Part shown: positions 8,325-19,499 of the stretch, one piece after another | How positions within the stretch are numbered: position 1 is the stretch's first letter | How the letters are laid out: every line of letters begins with the position of its first letter | NCBI GenBank assembly: GCA_030674185.1 | Contig: JAPXFY010000022.1 | Coordinates: forward strand, 36,100,040 to 36,164,039 | DNA: 64,000 bases | Source of the DNA: Monoplex corrugatus | Taxonomy: Eukaryota; Mollusca; Gastropoda; Littorinimorpha; Ranellidae | Direction of reading: 5' to 3' | Notes under the pieces: generated by a model | Databases searched by the model: none | The model's input: only the letters and a program-made list of their open reading frames with translations | Told to the model about the DNA's origin: nothing | Program-made: the position numbers and the translations under genes

Positions 8325-11228
8325 TGACAGTTACTAAAAGCACAGCCAGGCAAATTGCACGAACTTACGCATGAGCTGGAAAGATATTCCTGGCATGTAG
8401 TTGGACTGAGCGAAGTCAGGTGGAAAGATCATGGAGAACACCAAACTGAGGAAGGACATGTATTGTACTACAGTGGAGACTTGAAAAAACACATCCACGG
8501 CGTAGGATTTCTTGTCAACAAGAACGTCAAGAACTCAATACTCGGGTGCCGCCCAATATCCAACAGGCTCATTTCCATCCGCCTCCGAGCAGCACTATTC
8601 AACATCACAGCGATACAAACCTATGCACCGACAACAGACTATGATGATGAGGATGTGGAGGAATTCTACACACAACTTCAAGAAATCATTGACGAGGTTG
8701 ACAAAAAAGACATCCTTATCATTCAGGGAGACTGGAATGCTAAAGTGGGCGCTGATGCATTAAAAGACTGGAAGAACCATTGTGGGCCCTCCTGTAATGC
8801 AATTTCCAACGAGCGAGGACTGCGCCTACTTGAGTTCGCCGGATACAACAACATGACACTGGCTAACACCCTTGGTGAACACAAGGCGTCACGATGCTGG
8901 ACTTGGCATGCACCAAATGGGACCAACCACCAGATCGACTACATCTTGGTCCCAATCCGTTTTAGATCTGGAATCTGCAGAGCCAAGACGCGAACATTTC
9001 TAGGTGCAGATGTGGGTAGTGACCATGACCTGGTGATAATGAACTTCAAGGTCAGGCTGAAGAAGATCAAGAAGCCCAAGAACACCAGACTGAAGTTCAA
9101 CTTGGACAGACTCAAGGACCCCTCCATTGCAGAGTCCTTCCAAGCAACAATAGGCGGAAAGTTTGCAGCATTGAGCACACAAGAAGAAACTGCGGAGGAA
9201 ATGACCACCAAGTTTAACACAGTGATGACAGAGACTGCAAATGACCTCTTAGGAAAACAACGCCGGAAAACCCAACCCTGGATTACAGACGAAATCCTTG
9301 AAATGTGTGACAAAAGAAGAGAAATCAAGAAAGTCAAAAATACAACAGACGGAGCCCTAGCCTACAGAAACATCAACAAAGAAATCAGAAAAGGCATGAG
9401 GGAGGCCAAAGAAGGATGGATACAAAATAAATGCACAGAAATAGAAGACAGTCTAAACAAGAACAACAGCATAAAGGCGTACAAAGTGGTGAAAGAACTC
9501 ACCACACAGAGACAGGCAAGGATCAGTACCATTCAAGACAAACAAGGAAAGTGCCTGACAGAAGATAAAGAAATCATCCATAGATGGACAGAATACTGCT
9601 CTGAACTCTACAACCACCAGACACAGGGTGACTCAACTGTCCTTACATGCCAGGAATCAACAAATGACGATGACCACCCTATTCTACGCGAAGAAGTCGA
9701 AACAGCAATACGATCGCTGAAAGATGGAAAAGTTGCTGGAGTGGACAACATCCCAGCAGAACTGATCAGGCATGGAGGGGAGGCAGTGACTGACATCCTC
9801 TGGAAAATCTGCAACAAAATCTGGCAGACGGGAGAATGGCCGACACCTTGGACCCAGTCACTAATCATCACACTTTCCAAGAAAGGCAATTTACAACTAT
9901 GCCAGAATTACAGAACGATCAGCCTTATCAGCCATGCTAGCAAAGTGATGCTGAAAGTCATTTTGAACAGACTGAAACCACAGGCAGAGGAGATCATTGC
10001 CGAAGAACAAGCGGGATTTCGCAGTGGTAGAAGCACAACAGAACAAATATTCAATCTCAGAGTCCTATGCGAAAAATACAGCCAACACCAACAGGACATC
10101 TACCACGTTTTTATCGACTTCAAAAAGGCATTTGACAGAGTATGGCATGAAGCACTGTGGGCCACCATGAGGAAGTACAACATGGGAAGGAAGCTTATTG
10201 ACACCATCACACAGCTATACGCAAAAGCGAACAGCGCAATGCTTGTTGGGGGCACAGTGGGGGACTGGTTTCACACATCAGTTGGAGTTCGCCAGGGCTG
10301 TCTCCTCTCTCCAACCTTGTTCAACATCTTCCTTGAGCGCATTATGACGGATGCCCTTGAAAACCATCATGGCTCAGTCAGTATTGGAGGAAGGACAATC
10401 ACCAACTTGAGATTTGCCGACGACATCGATGGGTTGGCTGGAAATGAAGACGAACTTGCCAACCTGGTGAAACACCTGGACGAGACATCATCCAGATATG
10501 GCATGGAGATCAGTGCCGAAAAGACAAAGTTGATGACAAACAGCACAAAACCAATAGAAAAGAAGATTACAGTCAGCGGGAGTGAGCTGGAAACCGTGGC
10601 TCAGTTCAAATATCTCGGAGCCATTATCAGTGAACAGGGATCGAAAACCGAAGTTCTTGCAAGAGCAGCACAGACAACAGCAGCACTAGCCAAGCTGAAG
10701 CCCATCTGGAGGGACAAAAACATCGCCCTCACTTCCAAACTGAAGCTAATGCACGCATTGGTCCTGTCAATCTTTCTCTACGCGTGCGAGTCATGGACAC
10801 TAACAGCAGAACTGCAAAAGAAGATCCTGGCAGTAGAAATGAGATGCTTTAGAAGAGTGCTTGGCATCTCATACAAAGACCACATTACCAATGAGGAAGT
10901 ACGAAGAACAATTTCACAGCATGTCAAAAACTATGAAAACCTTCTGACAACAGTAAGAAAAAGGAAACTTCAGTGGTATGGTCACGTGACAAGAACTAAC
11001 GGACTATCAAAAACAATACTCCAAGGAACAGTTCAGGGGGGAAGAAAAAGAGGCAGACAGAGAAAAAAGTGGATGGACAATATTGACGAATGGACAGGAA
11101 AAAGCTTTGCCACGACCCAGACCCTTGCTCATGACAGACAGAGGTGGAGACAGACGGTGCAACGTTCATCCATGTGGAGCCCCCACGACCCTGGATAGGG
11201 TTAAGGGACAGGAAGGAAGGAAGGAAAA
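8325..11228 (+). mobile_element. RTE-like LINE, almost full length
   Basis: A single-ORF non-LTR retrotransposon. The body runs from a 5' truncation inside the endonuclease N-terminus (about 8,330; the frame has a stop at 8,325-8,327) to a short (GGAA)n run at about 11,211-11,228. That run resembles the short tandem 3' tails of RTE-type elements. It abuts the CR1/L2-like relic at 8,310, so it probably inserted there. Apart from the missing first endonuclease motif I see no frameshift or stop. It is a different lineage from the (GATGAT)-tailed RTE copies elsewhere in the window. Confidence 0.85.
8355..11198 (+). CDS. LINE ORF: APE endonuclease-reverse transcriptase
   Basis: An uninterrupted frame of 947 codons, opened here at a TTG, so the true start is lost with the 5' truncation. 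Residues ~1-240 are an APE-type endonuclease: GLSEVRW holds the catalytic Glu, GDWNAKVG lies near residue 124 and GSDHDL near 221. The N-terminal WNxRT motif is missing. A linker leads to the RT domain (about 440-740) with GVDNIPAEL, EEQAGFRSGRST, FIDFKKAFDRVW (first catalytic Asp, ~585), GVRQGCLLSPTLF and RFADD (~686). A thumb with FKYLGAII and the RTE-typical C-terminus follow (ACESWTL, RKLQWYGHV, a GRKRGRQRKKW block). In an intact element the protein would nick target DNA and prime reverse transcription. All RT catalytic residues are present, but a full endonuclease fold is unlikely. Confidence 0.9.
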   Translation: MHELTHELERYSWHVVGLSEVRWKDHGEHQTEEGHVLYYSGDLKKHIHGVGFLVNKNVKNSILGCRPISNRLISIRLRAALFNITAIQTYAPTTDYDDEDVEEFYTQLQEIIDEVDKKDILIIQGDWNAKVGADALKDWKNHCGPSCNAISNERGLRLLEFAGYNNMTLANTLGEHKASRCWTWHAPNGTNHQIDYILVPIRFRSGICRAKTRTFLGADVGSDHDLVIMNFKVRLKKIKKPKNTRLKFNLDRLKDPSIAESFQATIGGKFAALSTQEETAEEMTTKFNTVMTETANDLLGKQRRKTQPWITDEILEMCDKRREIKKVKNTTDGALAYRNINKEIRKGMREAKEGWIQNKCTEIEDSLNKNNSIKAYKVVKELTTQRQARISTIQDKQGKCLTEDKEIIHRWTEYCSELYNHQTQGDSTVLTCQESTNDDDHPILREEVETAIRSLKDGKVAGVDNIPAELIRHGGEAVTDILWKICNKIWQTGEWPTPWTQSLIITLSKKGNLQLCQNYRTISLISHASKVMLKVILNRLKPQAEEIIAEEQAGFRSGRSTTEQIFNLRVLCEKYSQHQQDIYHVFIDFKKAFDRVWHEALWATMRKYNMGRKLIDTITQLYAKANSAMLVGGTVGDWFHTSVGVRQGCLLSPTLFNIFLERIMTDALENHHGSVSIGGRTITNLRFADDIDGLAGNEDELANLVKHLDETSSRYGMEISAEKTKLMTNSTKPIEKKITVSGSELETVAQFKYLGAIISEQGSKTEVLARAAQTTAALAKLKPIWRDKNIALTSKLKLMHALVLSIFLYACESWTLTAELQKKILAVEMRCFRRVLGISYKDHITNEEVRRTISQHVKNYENLLTTVRKRKLQWYGHVTRTNGLSKTILQGTVQGGRKRGRQRKKWMDNIDEWTGKSFATTQTLAHDRQRWRQTVQRSSMWSPHDPG

Positions 11229-11586
11229 GCATAGAGAGAAACCAGTTGCCAGGCACTGCAGAGTAAATGCAGGTATTTTGAGTCAACCACAAGAGAAGAA
11301 AAATATGATTGTCTTTCTAACGATTGTCAGAACAAACAAACAGAAAAAACAAACAGATCAGAACTTTTGCTCGAGAGAGTTAAATGTCTGGTCTGAAATG
11401 ACACAAATAGAATAGAAACTTTCTTTCCTTCTTCAGTGTTGTCTCTCTTGAATATTTCTGTTCCATTTGTGTTGCTTCAGATCAGACGGTTCATTCTGTC
11501 CAGGAAAACAATTTAGTTTGCTTCTCTTTGTTTTTCTATGTGTTTGGTATACCAGTGCAAGGGAGAGAACACTACTTTCGCTCTTT
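11229..11586. other. No gene recognised
   Basis: Sequence between the LINE tail and the 30-bp array. It has A-rich runs (AACAAACAGAAAAAAC) and no supported gene. Confidence 0.55.
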
Positions 11587-12124
11587 AAGACCCCCGGCAG
11601 TGGATTTCTCTGATAATACAGCCCCGGCAGTGGATTTCTCTGATAATACAGCCTCGGCAGTGGATTTGTCTGATAATACAGCCCCGGCAGTGGATTTGTC
11701 CGATAATACAGCCCCGGCAATGGATTTCTCTGATAATACAGCCCCGGCAGTGGATTTGTCTGATAATACAGCCTCGGCAGTGGATTTCTTTGATAATACA
11801 TCCCCTGGCAGTGGATTTCTCTGATAATACAGCTCCCAGCAGTGGATTTCTCTGATAATACAGCCCCTGACAGTGGATTTCTCTGATAATACAGCCTCTA
11901 TCCGTGGATTTCTCTGATAATACAGCCCCCAGCAGTGGATTTCTCTGATAATACAGCCCCCAGCAGTGGATTTCTCTGAAAATACAGCCCCCCAGCAGTG
12001 GATTTCTCTGATAATACAACCCCCAGCAGTGGATTTCTCTGATAATACAGCCCCCAGCAGTGGATTTCTCTGATAATACAGCCTCCCACAGTGGATTTCT
12101 CTGATAATACAGCCCCTGGCGGTG
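11587..12124. repeat. 30-bp minisatellite, about 18 copies
   Basis: Units share GCAGTGGATTTCTCTGATAA followed by TACAGCC and a short variable C-rich joint. The first eight or so copies are exactly 30 bp and therefore read as a ten-residue peptide repeat (APAVDFSDNT and variants) in one plus frame. The minus strand is also open. Later copies vary to 31-32 bp and break the phase. Openness on both strands and the abrupt loss of phase argue against a coding role. Confidence 0.93.
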
Positions 12125-14110
12125 GATTTTCTTTTTATAATATTGAACCACACAAGACTGCTTCCCAAGATGTTGCAAAGGTTTTGGTCGTATACTTGTC
12201 TTCCGATTTTTTTTTTTTCTCTTTTTCTTAATTTCGCTGAATGCCCTTTAAGTTATTTAGATGATGTCTCTAGTGCTGCTCCCTCTCTCCTCTTGCTGTC
12301 CTAGGCAGCGGGTGCAATGAGTTCTACACAAAATGAAACGATCGTCACCTGCTGTGGAAGCATGAAGAACTTCCCAGCACAGGACTAGGTATTAACACAG
12401 CACTTTAGGTACCCTCCGACAGGGTCACCTAGGCGTGCTCCCCTGCTCCAACACATATTTTCTTTCTTCTTCATTGTGGTGTCACCCTCGAAGACGTCTA
12501 TTTCATGGTATTGTTTCAGACCACACAGTTAATTGTCGGGTGAAAGGTCTGTTTTGCTTGCTTGCCTGTCTTTTTGTTCTTGTAAAGGAGACAATCCTAC
12601 TGATCCTACTGTCCTTCTCTTGGGGCTGAGGACAGGTGTCTACATTTACTACAGTTACAACAAAGATAACTATAGACATAACTATAAACATAACTATAAA
12701 CATAACTATAATCAGCTGTTGAAAGTCTTTCTGTCTTCCTTCCCTCTTCACACTCCGCCATCGCCCAATCCCTCCACGTGAGTTTTAATCTTTCCTCCTT
12801 TACGTTAGTTTCTGTGTGGTTTCCATTGGCAGCTGACAGTTGTGTGGACAAGCTGGAACGTTAGATCCCTATCACTGTGAATGGTCTGCTGTCAGTGTAC
12901 TTTGTGTTCCTCATGATGTGTGGGTCCTCTGTCTGTATTATTTGATGTCTGTATGTTATGGTTTAAATTGCCAAAGGTCAGCATGGTCTGTGATAGTTTC
13001 TGCATGTGTGGCATGGTGTGATGGGGAAATGTCAGCATAGTGTATGATATGTTATGTCTGTATGGCATTGTGTAGTGGGGAAAAGTCAACATAGTCTGTT
13101 TTATGTCTGTGTAGCCGAGTGGAATATAAAAAGAATTATGTGACCAACGGTTGGTGTAATTGTTGGCGGGGCTTCTCATCTTTCCTTTTCTGTACAGATT
13201 CATTCACGAGATAAGAAGCACAATGAATACAAACATTCTTCTGCATGCTGGTATCCAACATCAATGTCCGCACTCGTTTTACTTTTTTACTTTTACTTCA
13301 ACAGTATTTTTTGTCACTGTAGCGTATGCAGCATTTCTAATTGGAGAGACGGATTAATATAATAAAGAGCAAAGTTCTGTCAGTGTTGTTATCATTTTTG
13401 CTTGATGACCGAAATGAAGAGTGGCAGACAACATAAACGGAATCAAACAGTGACTGACTGAATCACACACTTAACTTCACTCAGCCATGGGTTATGATTT
13501 GTATGTCACGTGACATACGGTCAGCCAACTAGACAGGAGCTGGACAGTTGGATATGAATGACTGCTGAAAATATCCTGTCCGATATGTCTGGCCCCTGCT
13601 CCACACCCAGCCCCTGCCAGCCCCACTCCAACCCATTTTCTTTCATTCTCCTTCCCCAATTTTTTCCCGCACCTTCCCCCTCCCTCCTTCCCTTCCCCTT
13701 CTGTTCATTCAACCCACCACCTCCCGGGCCGTCTGTCTGCTCCACTGATAGGAACAATGACTAACAACAGACTGATACCAAAGAGTATATAGTACATTAT
13801 ACTCTTTGCTGACACTGAGACCGGTCAGTCACGTTACGTTTTCACCCGGATTCTGTTTCCCAATTCGTGTCTCTACTCATTTCCCCCTGTGTCTCTTTGT
13901 AGTCCTGGTGTGATCAAGGTCAATATTGGTGGAATCCCAATTCCGCCTGACATCCTCCCCATCAGTGCAAAGGGGTGGTAACTGTGATGAACTGAAGCAG
14001 GCAAGTCATTATGACTTCTGCATGAGCTTGCATACAACAGTACTAACGTGAGAAGCTGACAGATGTGTTAAAACTGTTGCCTGATTCCTCATTGGCTGTC
14101 AGAACCGTCG
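12125..14110. other. No gene recognised; minor repeats
   Basis: About 2 kb with no supported gene. Short internal repeats are a 12-bp motif (CATAACTATAAA, about four copies, 12,665-12,712) and two to three imperfect ~57-bp units with TCAGCATGGTCTGTGATA-like starts at 12,977-13,112. The reading frames here are short and show no known domain. Confidence 0.55.
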
Positions 14111-14113
14111 GCT

Positions 14114-14146
14114 GTTTGTTTGTTTGTTTGTTTGTTTGTTTGTTTG
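14114..14146. repeat. (GTTT)n microsatellite
   Basis: Eight consecutive GTTT units. Confidence 0.95.
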
Positions 14147-14269
14147 TCCTACCACATACCCATGGTTTGTAGGTACTCAGCTCAGCGTTTTGACCACCTT
14201 GTTTATGCTGTATATGAAAGCATATATGTATATGAAAAAATTAGGAACAAAGCGCTCACACACGTGTGT

Positions 14270-14298
14270 ACGCACATGCACACGCACACACACACACA

Positions 14299-14333
<35 letters not shown>

Positions 14334-14520
14334 TCACACACACACACACACACTCACACACACACACTCACACACACACACACACTCACACACACACACA
14401 CACACACACACACATTCACACACACACACACACACACAACACACACACACAATTCGTCTAAAAGCACATATGTGAACAGACGTTAAAAGAAATAACGAAC
14501 GAACACACACACAAACACAC

Positions 14521-14580
<60 letters not shown>

Positions 14581-14600
14581 CACACACACACACACACACA
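14270..14600. repeat. Compound (CA)n microsatellite with embedded module
   Basis: Long CA tracts with TCACA interruptions on both sides of a 52-bp non-repetitive module at 14,452-14,504. A minus-strand copy of that module lies at 25,112-25,163. The His/Thr reading frames are artefacts. Confidence 0.95.
14452..14504 (+). repeat. 52-bp dispersed hairpin module, copy 1
   Basis: This contains TTCGTCTAAAAG, then the palindrome CACATATGTG, then AACAGACG and a TTAAAAGAAATAACGAACGAA tail split over the end. CGTCT and AGACG flank the palindrome and can form an outer stem. The same module, reverse-complemented and nearly identical, is at 25,112-25,163, again surrounded by dinucleotide repeats. It is probably the recognisable part of a microsatellite-associated mobile repeat. 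Its class is unknown. Confidence 0.75.
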
Positions 14601-14806
14601 GTCTGTCATGAACTGAAGACCATCAGTGATGGAATTACAGCCCAGACTGCTTTGTGTGCACTCGTTCATACAGCAAGCAGATCAGATCACGGTTACAGCA
14701 CAACTGGGGTCTGTGGATGCTCATTTGCTCTTCGTCCGAATTTTATGGACGTTTCGTCTCCATCAAGTGATATTTCTTTTGAATGAGTCCTTTGAGTCCA
14801 CAGTCT

Positions 14807-15245
14807 AGGCTAGTTCAGGATAGAACTGTTTCATGGACAGCAGCTTGGACCATCTTATTTGCGCCTTCATGTTCAGTTCTGAGCGGCAGGCATGTCTGCA
14901 CATATGATGACTTTCTGAGAGATGTTGGGAATTTTGTCCAGCTGACGAAGATGGAACAGATCTGGTTTCTTCAAGAATTGACAATAGCATGTCCAAGTCT
15001 CACAACCACATGGCAGTGTCGATATAACATCAGTTCTAAAGACTGTGGTGTTAGTCGTTTGTGAGAACAGTTCTCAATTCAGACTCTTGACTTCAGAAGA
15101 CCAAATGTGTTGCATGTTTCCTTGTTCAAGCCTGCATTAGAATATTTGTCCAGGCTGCCTTCTGAGGAAACGCAGCTACTCTCTATGTTCTTGATATCTG
15201 CGTTATCAATTTCAGTGCATGGAGCTGGTCTGTCTGTCTTGAGGT
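14807..15245 (-). pseudogene. LINE relic: RT thumb and C-terminal region
   Basis: On the minus strand a degraded LINE C-terminus can be followed through several frameshifts: CVSSEGSLDK (about 15,195-15,160), NTFGLLKSRV (~15,110), then FRTDVIST, CGCETWTCY (about 15,020-14,990), FHLRQLDKIPNIS and finally AQIRWSKLLSMKQFYPEL near 14,830. This order (SSDGSLDK, GRL, LLYGCETWT, LRWxGHVxRM, YGEL) is the usual thumb-to-C-terminus succession of APE-type LINEs. No RT catalytic box is present. I call it by motif order only, since similarity is patchy. Confidence 0.6.
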
Positions 15246-15282
15246 TAGTTGATATTATGGCCTTTGCTGTTTTGTTGTTGTT

Positions 15283-15335
15283 GTTTGTTTGTTTGTTTGT
15301 TTGTTTGTTTTGTTTGTTTTGTTTGTTTTGTTTAT
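15283..15335. repeat. (GTTT)n/(TTTTG)n microsatellite
   Basis: GTTT units passing into GTTTT units. Confidence 0.93.
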
Positions 15336-16380
15336 GCTGACACGGAGGTCCTTTTTTCTACAGTTGAAGAGCTGTTGGCCACGAATGAAATATCCTTTCA
15401 GAGTAATCAGGGAATGTATTATCATCGCAGGACAATTAATGGACTTTGGAGTTCGCCTTCAGCCTGCAGACTTCAAAGAGTGGAATACCGAGCCTTAATG
15501 GAAAGTATTTATGTATGAATTCACACACAAAAGAAGAAGAACAGATTCTCCAAGGTGCTGGTTTACCACTCTATAATGACCATTTCAAGAAAATTGAGAT
15601 CGGTGAAGCCTGTATCTTAAGCATTACTGTCTGCTATTTGTATTAGTACTTACAAAGCTGAGAGGAGTTCACTGTGTAGGTGGAACTATCGGGAGTAATG
15701 GAAAGTGATGGACGGGTTTACAGCAGCCATAAACTGAGTATTAACTGTTTCTTAGCTCTATCCAACACGTTGATCATGGTCATGGTCAGCCAGTGTGGAC
15801 ACAGCGTTATCAGCCTACTATGACCGATCTTATTCATGTCTGTTTGCTTTCAAACAACATCAGATGAACATCAGAATGATTAATTAAGAACATGATCAGA
15901 ATTTCCTATGATTGTGTACGCATGTCCTGTATTATAAGACTTGACAGTTGTGTAACTTACTAGTTCAATAAGTGCACTTTTCAAATCATCAGTCTCAGAT
16001 TCTTAATCTGTTTGGGATATAATCATTATGATTGGAATTGATTCAGGTGCAGCTGTGTATATCATGACTTTGTTATGCGTCTCAGTATTGCATGTTTCGC
16101 GGGTAAATCATTACAGTGTCTGTTGAAAAGATTTTTTAGGCATAGAAGTTGCAGATATATTTTCCGACTCTGAATGCAAAATATTCTTTCAACATGATGC
16201 TATCAGACAATAGCAAGAAATCTGCATCATGTTCCTTGTTATTGTAAATACAGTCAGTATGTGTGTGCCAGTGTCTGACTGACTGACATGGGATGTTGGA
16301 CTTTGTTTCAGCTTCCAGTCCATTAGTGGAAAGGAACAACAGACTACAGACGTTTTAACCTGATCACAAGACACGGGTAA
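15336..16380. other. No gene recognised
   Basis: About 1 kb without a supported gene. Frames are under 70 codons and without known motifs. Confidence 0.55.
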
Positions 16381-16483
16381 ATCTCTGTCTGTCTGTCTCT
16401 CTCTCTGTCTCTGTCTCTCTTATTTTTTAATTTTCTCTCTCTCTGCCTCTCTGTCTCTGTCTCTGTCTCTTTCTGTCTCTCTC

Positions 16484-16542
<59 letters not shown>

Positions 16543-16592
16543 GTCTTTGTCTCTCTCTGTCTTGTCTCTGTCTGTCTGTCTCTCTCTCTCTA

Positions 16593-16641
<49 letters not shown>

Positions 16642-16672
16642 TTGTGTGTGTGTGTGTGTGGTGTGTGTGTGA

Positions 16673-16728
<56 letters not shown>

Positions 16729-16736
16729 TGTGGTGC
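16381..16736. repeat. (CT)n-(GT)n compound microsatellite
   Basis: A CT/CTGT-rich tract (16,381-16,592) followed directly by a GT tract (16,595-16,736). Confidence 0.96.
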
Positions 16737-16954
16737 GTGTGATTCATATATGCACATACCAACACAATACCTATTCATGCCTTTAAACATACGCACTCGT
16801 ACACACAAAGTTACATGAAGAAATGTGCACATACAGACACACACACGAACACACACCAACGCACACGCACACACCCATTGCACAGACACATAGATACACA
16901 ACAGTTTAGTGAAGAAACAGAATGTGCTTGTGTACGAGCGCAAGAAAGACACAG

Positions 16955-16966
16955 AGAGAGAGAGAG

Positions 16967-17042
<76 letters not shown>

Positions 17043-17082
17043 CGTGCGTGCGTGTGCGTGCGTGTGCGTGTGCGTGTGTGTG
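16955..17082. repeat. (GA)n-(GT)n compound microsatellite
   Basis: A short GAGAGA block, then GT repeat with GC variants near its end. Confidence 0.95.
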
Positions 17083-17240
17083 ACGGAAACAGGTACATAG
17101 AAAGTAAAATGCACATATTGTTCATATCTGTACATATATTTTCTACCTGCCTAGTCCTGATGTGTTTGGCAAATGACGTGTGTGTGTCCTTCAAGAGATG
17201 AATTAGGATATCATGAATATGTGTCACACGTCCTGTGAGT

Positions 17241-17242
17241 AA

Positions 17243-17339
<97 letters not shown>

Positions 17340-17366
17340 TGTGTGTTTGTGTGTGTGTGTGTGTTT
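17241..17366. repeat. (GT)n microsatellite
   Basis: About 60 GT units with two TTT interruptions near the 3' end. Confidence 0.96.
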
Positions 17367-19490
17367 CATCCTGTTTTGTTTTGAATCACTATCTGTGCTT
17401 ACCACACTCCCGTCATGGCATGGTGCCAGACTGTTGTCAGCGCAAGCCCCGTGTCAGTCATCACAGCAGGTGTCCCGTCTCGCTTCTCTGCAATCGCTGT
17501 ATGTGCTGCTGCTTTTATGTGTATGGGCCCATCGGCAATCACAAACTCTCTCATGAGGCGTGCAAAAGCTGCTGTGTCCTCATTATGAGCGAACAGGACA
17601 GAAGGCCTGCACAGACATGTAGAAAACCCGTCATGGACGATACCATAGAGGTTTACAGATAAGGTGGATAAAGGGTTAACATATTCTCTTCAAGAGTTTA
17701 AAATGTGTGTTTGGTAAAGCTGGTTGTGCAAGTATAACCTGGATTATTATATAATAAGGAGGCATCAAAACGTGTGGAAAATCCGACTTTAGTGTTGTCA
17801 AACTGGTCTGAATCAAATACCAAAATAAACTGTCTGTCATGTACATGATTATGAAACTGGCGCTCCTCTCCCCCCACCCTCTCCAGTACCTTTTGTTCTT
17901 TAAACCATTTGTTTGTGAAAATGAAAGGTTTAATTTAATATGGCAATGTTATCATGTAATATTTACGTAAAATTACATTGTGGTTTTATTCTTGTTTGGA
18001 GACATCGTAGCAGCCTGGTTTACCCCTGTTAGGCCTGGATGGCAGCTGTCCCTATGACTGGATCGTCTTGAATGGTACCCATGGTGAACGTTGTTCCTGC
18101 GTCTAATTTGATGACAGATGATAGCTGCCCAGATCTTGACAGTGCTGTTCAGAGATGATGGAAGTTTGGACTGGGAGGTAGAGGGCAGTGGCTGGGGTGG
18201 TTTCTGGGTTTCTTTGGCAACAAGGAAATACAAGCTGTGGTAGCGCTGATGCTTTAAAGTGCAGACTGTAGTTCGACTGTAAGCCTTGGCCTATAACAGG
18301 AGGGAACAGGGACTACAGATCTCACTACTGGTGTAAGAATAGACACTATGGGCTTGGTGTGGTTTTTGATTAACACAGTATCGGGTGTTGTACAATACGT
18401 GTTAGGACTGTGGCTGTTGTTTTGATAGTGAATGAAGTTTTTCACTGGACGTGACACCATCACTTGATTGCCTAGCCAGCTCTGCTGTCAGACATTTGGA
18501 TTGTGGAAACACAGCATACAATAGAAGTGGTTCATAGTATTCCATCTCAATATTATCTAGTACTTCTTGCGGTGTGTCAGTCACTGCAAAATTGTTGCTT
18601 TGTAGTCAACGACTTCAGCACCAACCACGCCCTCACAACCACAACGCACACTGGCAAAATTCCTGCTGAAGTTGCGTTACTTCTGATGAGGGAAGCGGGT
18701 GAGCGAGATTGCAGAATGGAATTTTAAATTTTGTTTGATGTTTCCAGCTTCACAAGTTGTAAGTTATCGTGAAGACAAGAAGAATTAACAAGGTTGAAAC
18801 TGGATTGTGCCCCCAGTGGGGAAAATGTAGTCTATGTAGATGCAAACATGGTTCCTTTAGCAGGCAGAGATAAAGATGAGCAATATGACATATTTAGAGC
18901 CCATAAATAAACTTCTTCCATATCAAAACCTCTCCCATCCAAGACTTTGCCAGCAAGCAGGGTTTATGTGCAGGGTTCTTGTGTTTGCACAGATTAGTTT
19001 GGATATCCATAACTTGGCATTTATAGTGTGCATATTCATGACCGTGGTTCAAAAACATGTACGAGATCCATGTTGATGTGAATAGTTTATAAGTGGTTTG
19101 ATATGAACAAGGAGTTACCATTATATTCTTTTCTTTTGATTGTAAGATTTTTCGTAATGGTCAGATCATGATGAAAATTGACATGTATCAAGATAGGTAA
19201 ATTGGATAATCAGGTGCATACAATGACGATTGTGATGTCATCATGTATAATACATCGTCGCATTTACAACGTTATGGTAAACACGCATCGATGAGTCATG
19301 GGGAAAATTCGGTAACAGAACAACATAACATCACCAAGTTTTATATAACTTAGGGAAATCATTGCAGCAAACGACGATTTGCTTCTGTTCTTACATATCT
19401 TTGTGTGGAAAATGGTTTGTAGGATTTTCTAAAAGGTGATAGTTTGTTGAAGATTACGCTTGGAAAAGAAGGCCCATTTCTTCAAAGTCC
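17367..19490. other. No gene recognised
   Basis: About 2.1 kb with no frame above 86 codons and no domain I recognise. It is AT-rich toward the right side, next to the mariner fossil. Confidence 0.55.
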
Positions 19491-19499
19491 ACTGAATTA

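Noticed and set aside
8099..8353. Independent minus-strand gene at 8.1-8.35 kb
   Set aside because: Its HWLPVKARIQYKVACLCF block is the C-terminal module of the CR1/L2-like LINE.
14120..17662. Cys/Val and His/Thr repeat proteins
   Set aside because: Direct translations of (GT)n/(CA)n tracts. The same applies near 4.1, 7.3, 25.5, 41.9, 46.3, 49.6 and 54.8 kb.
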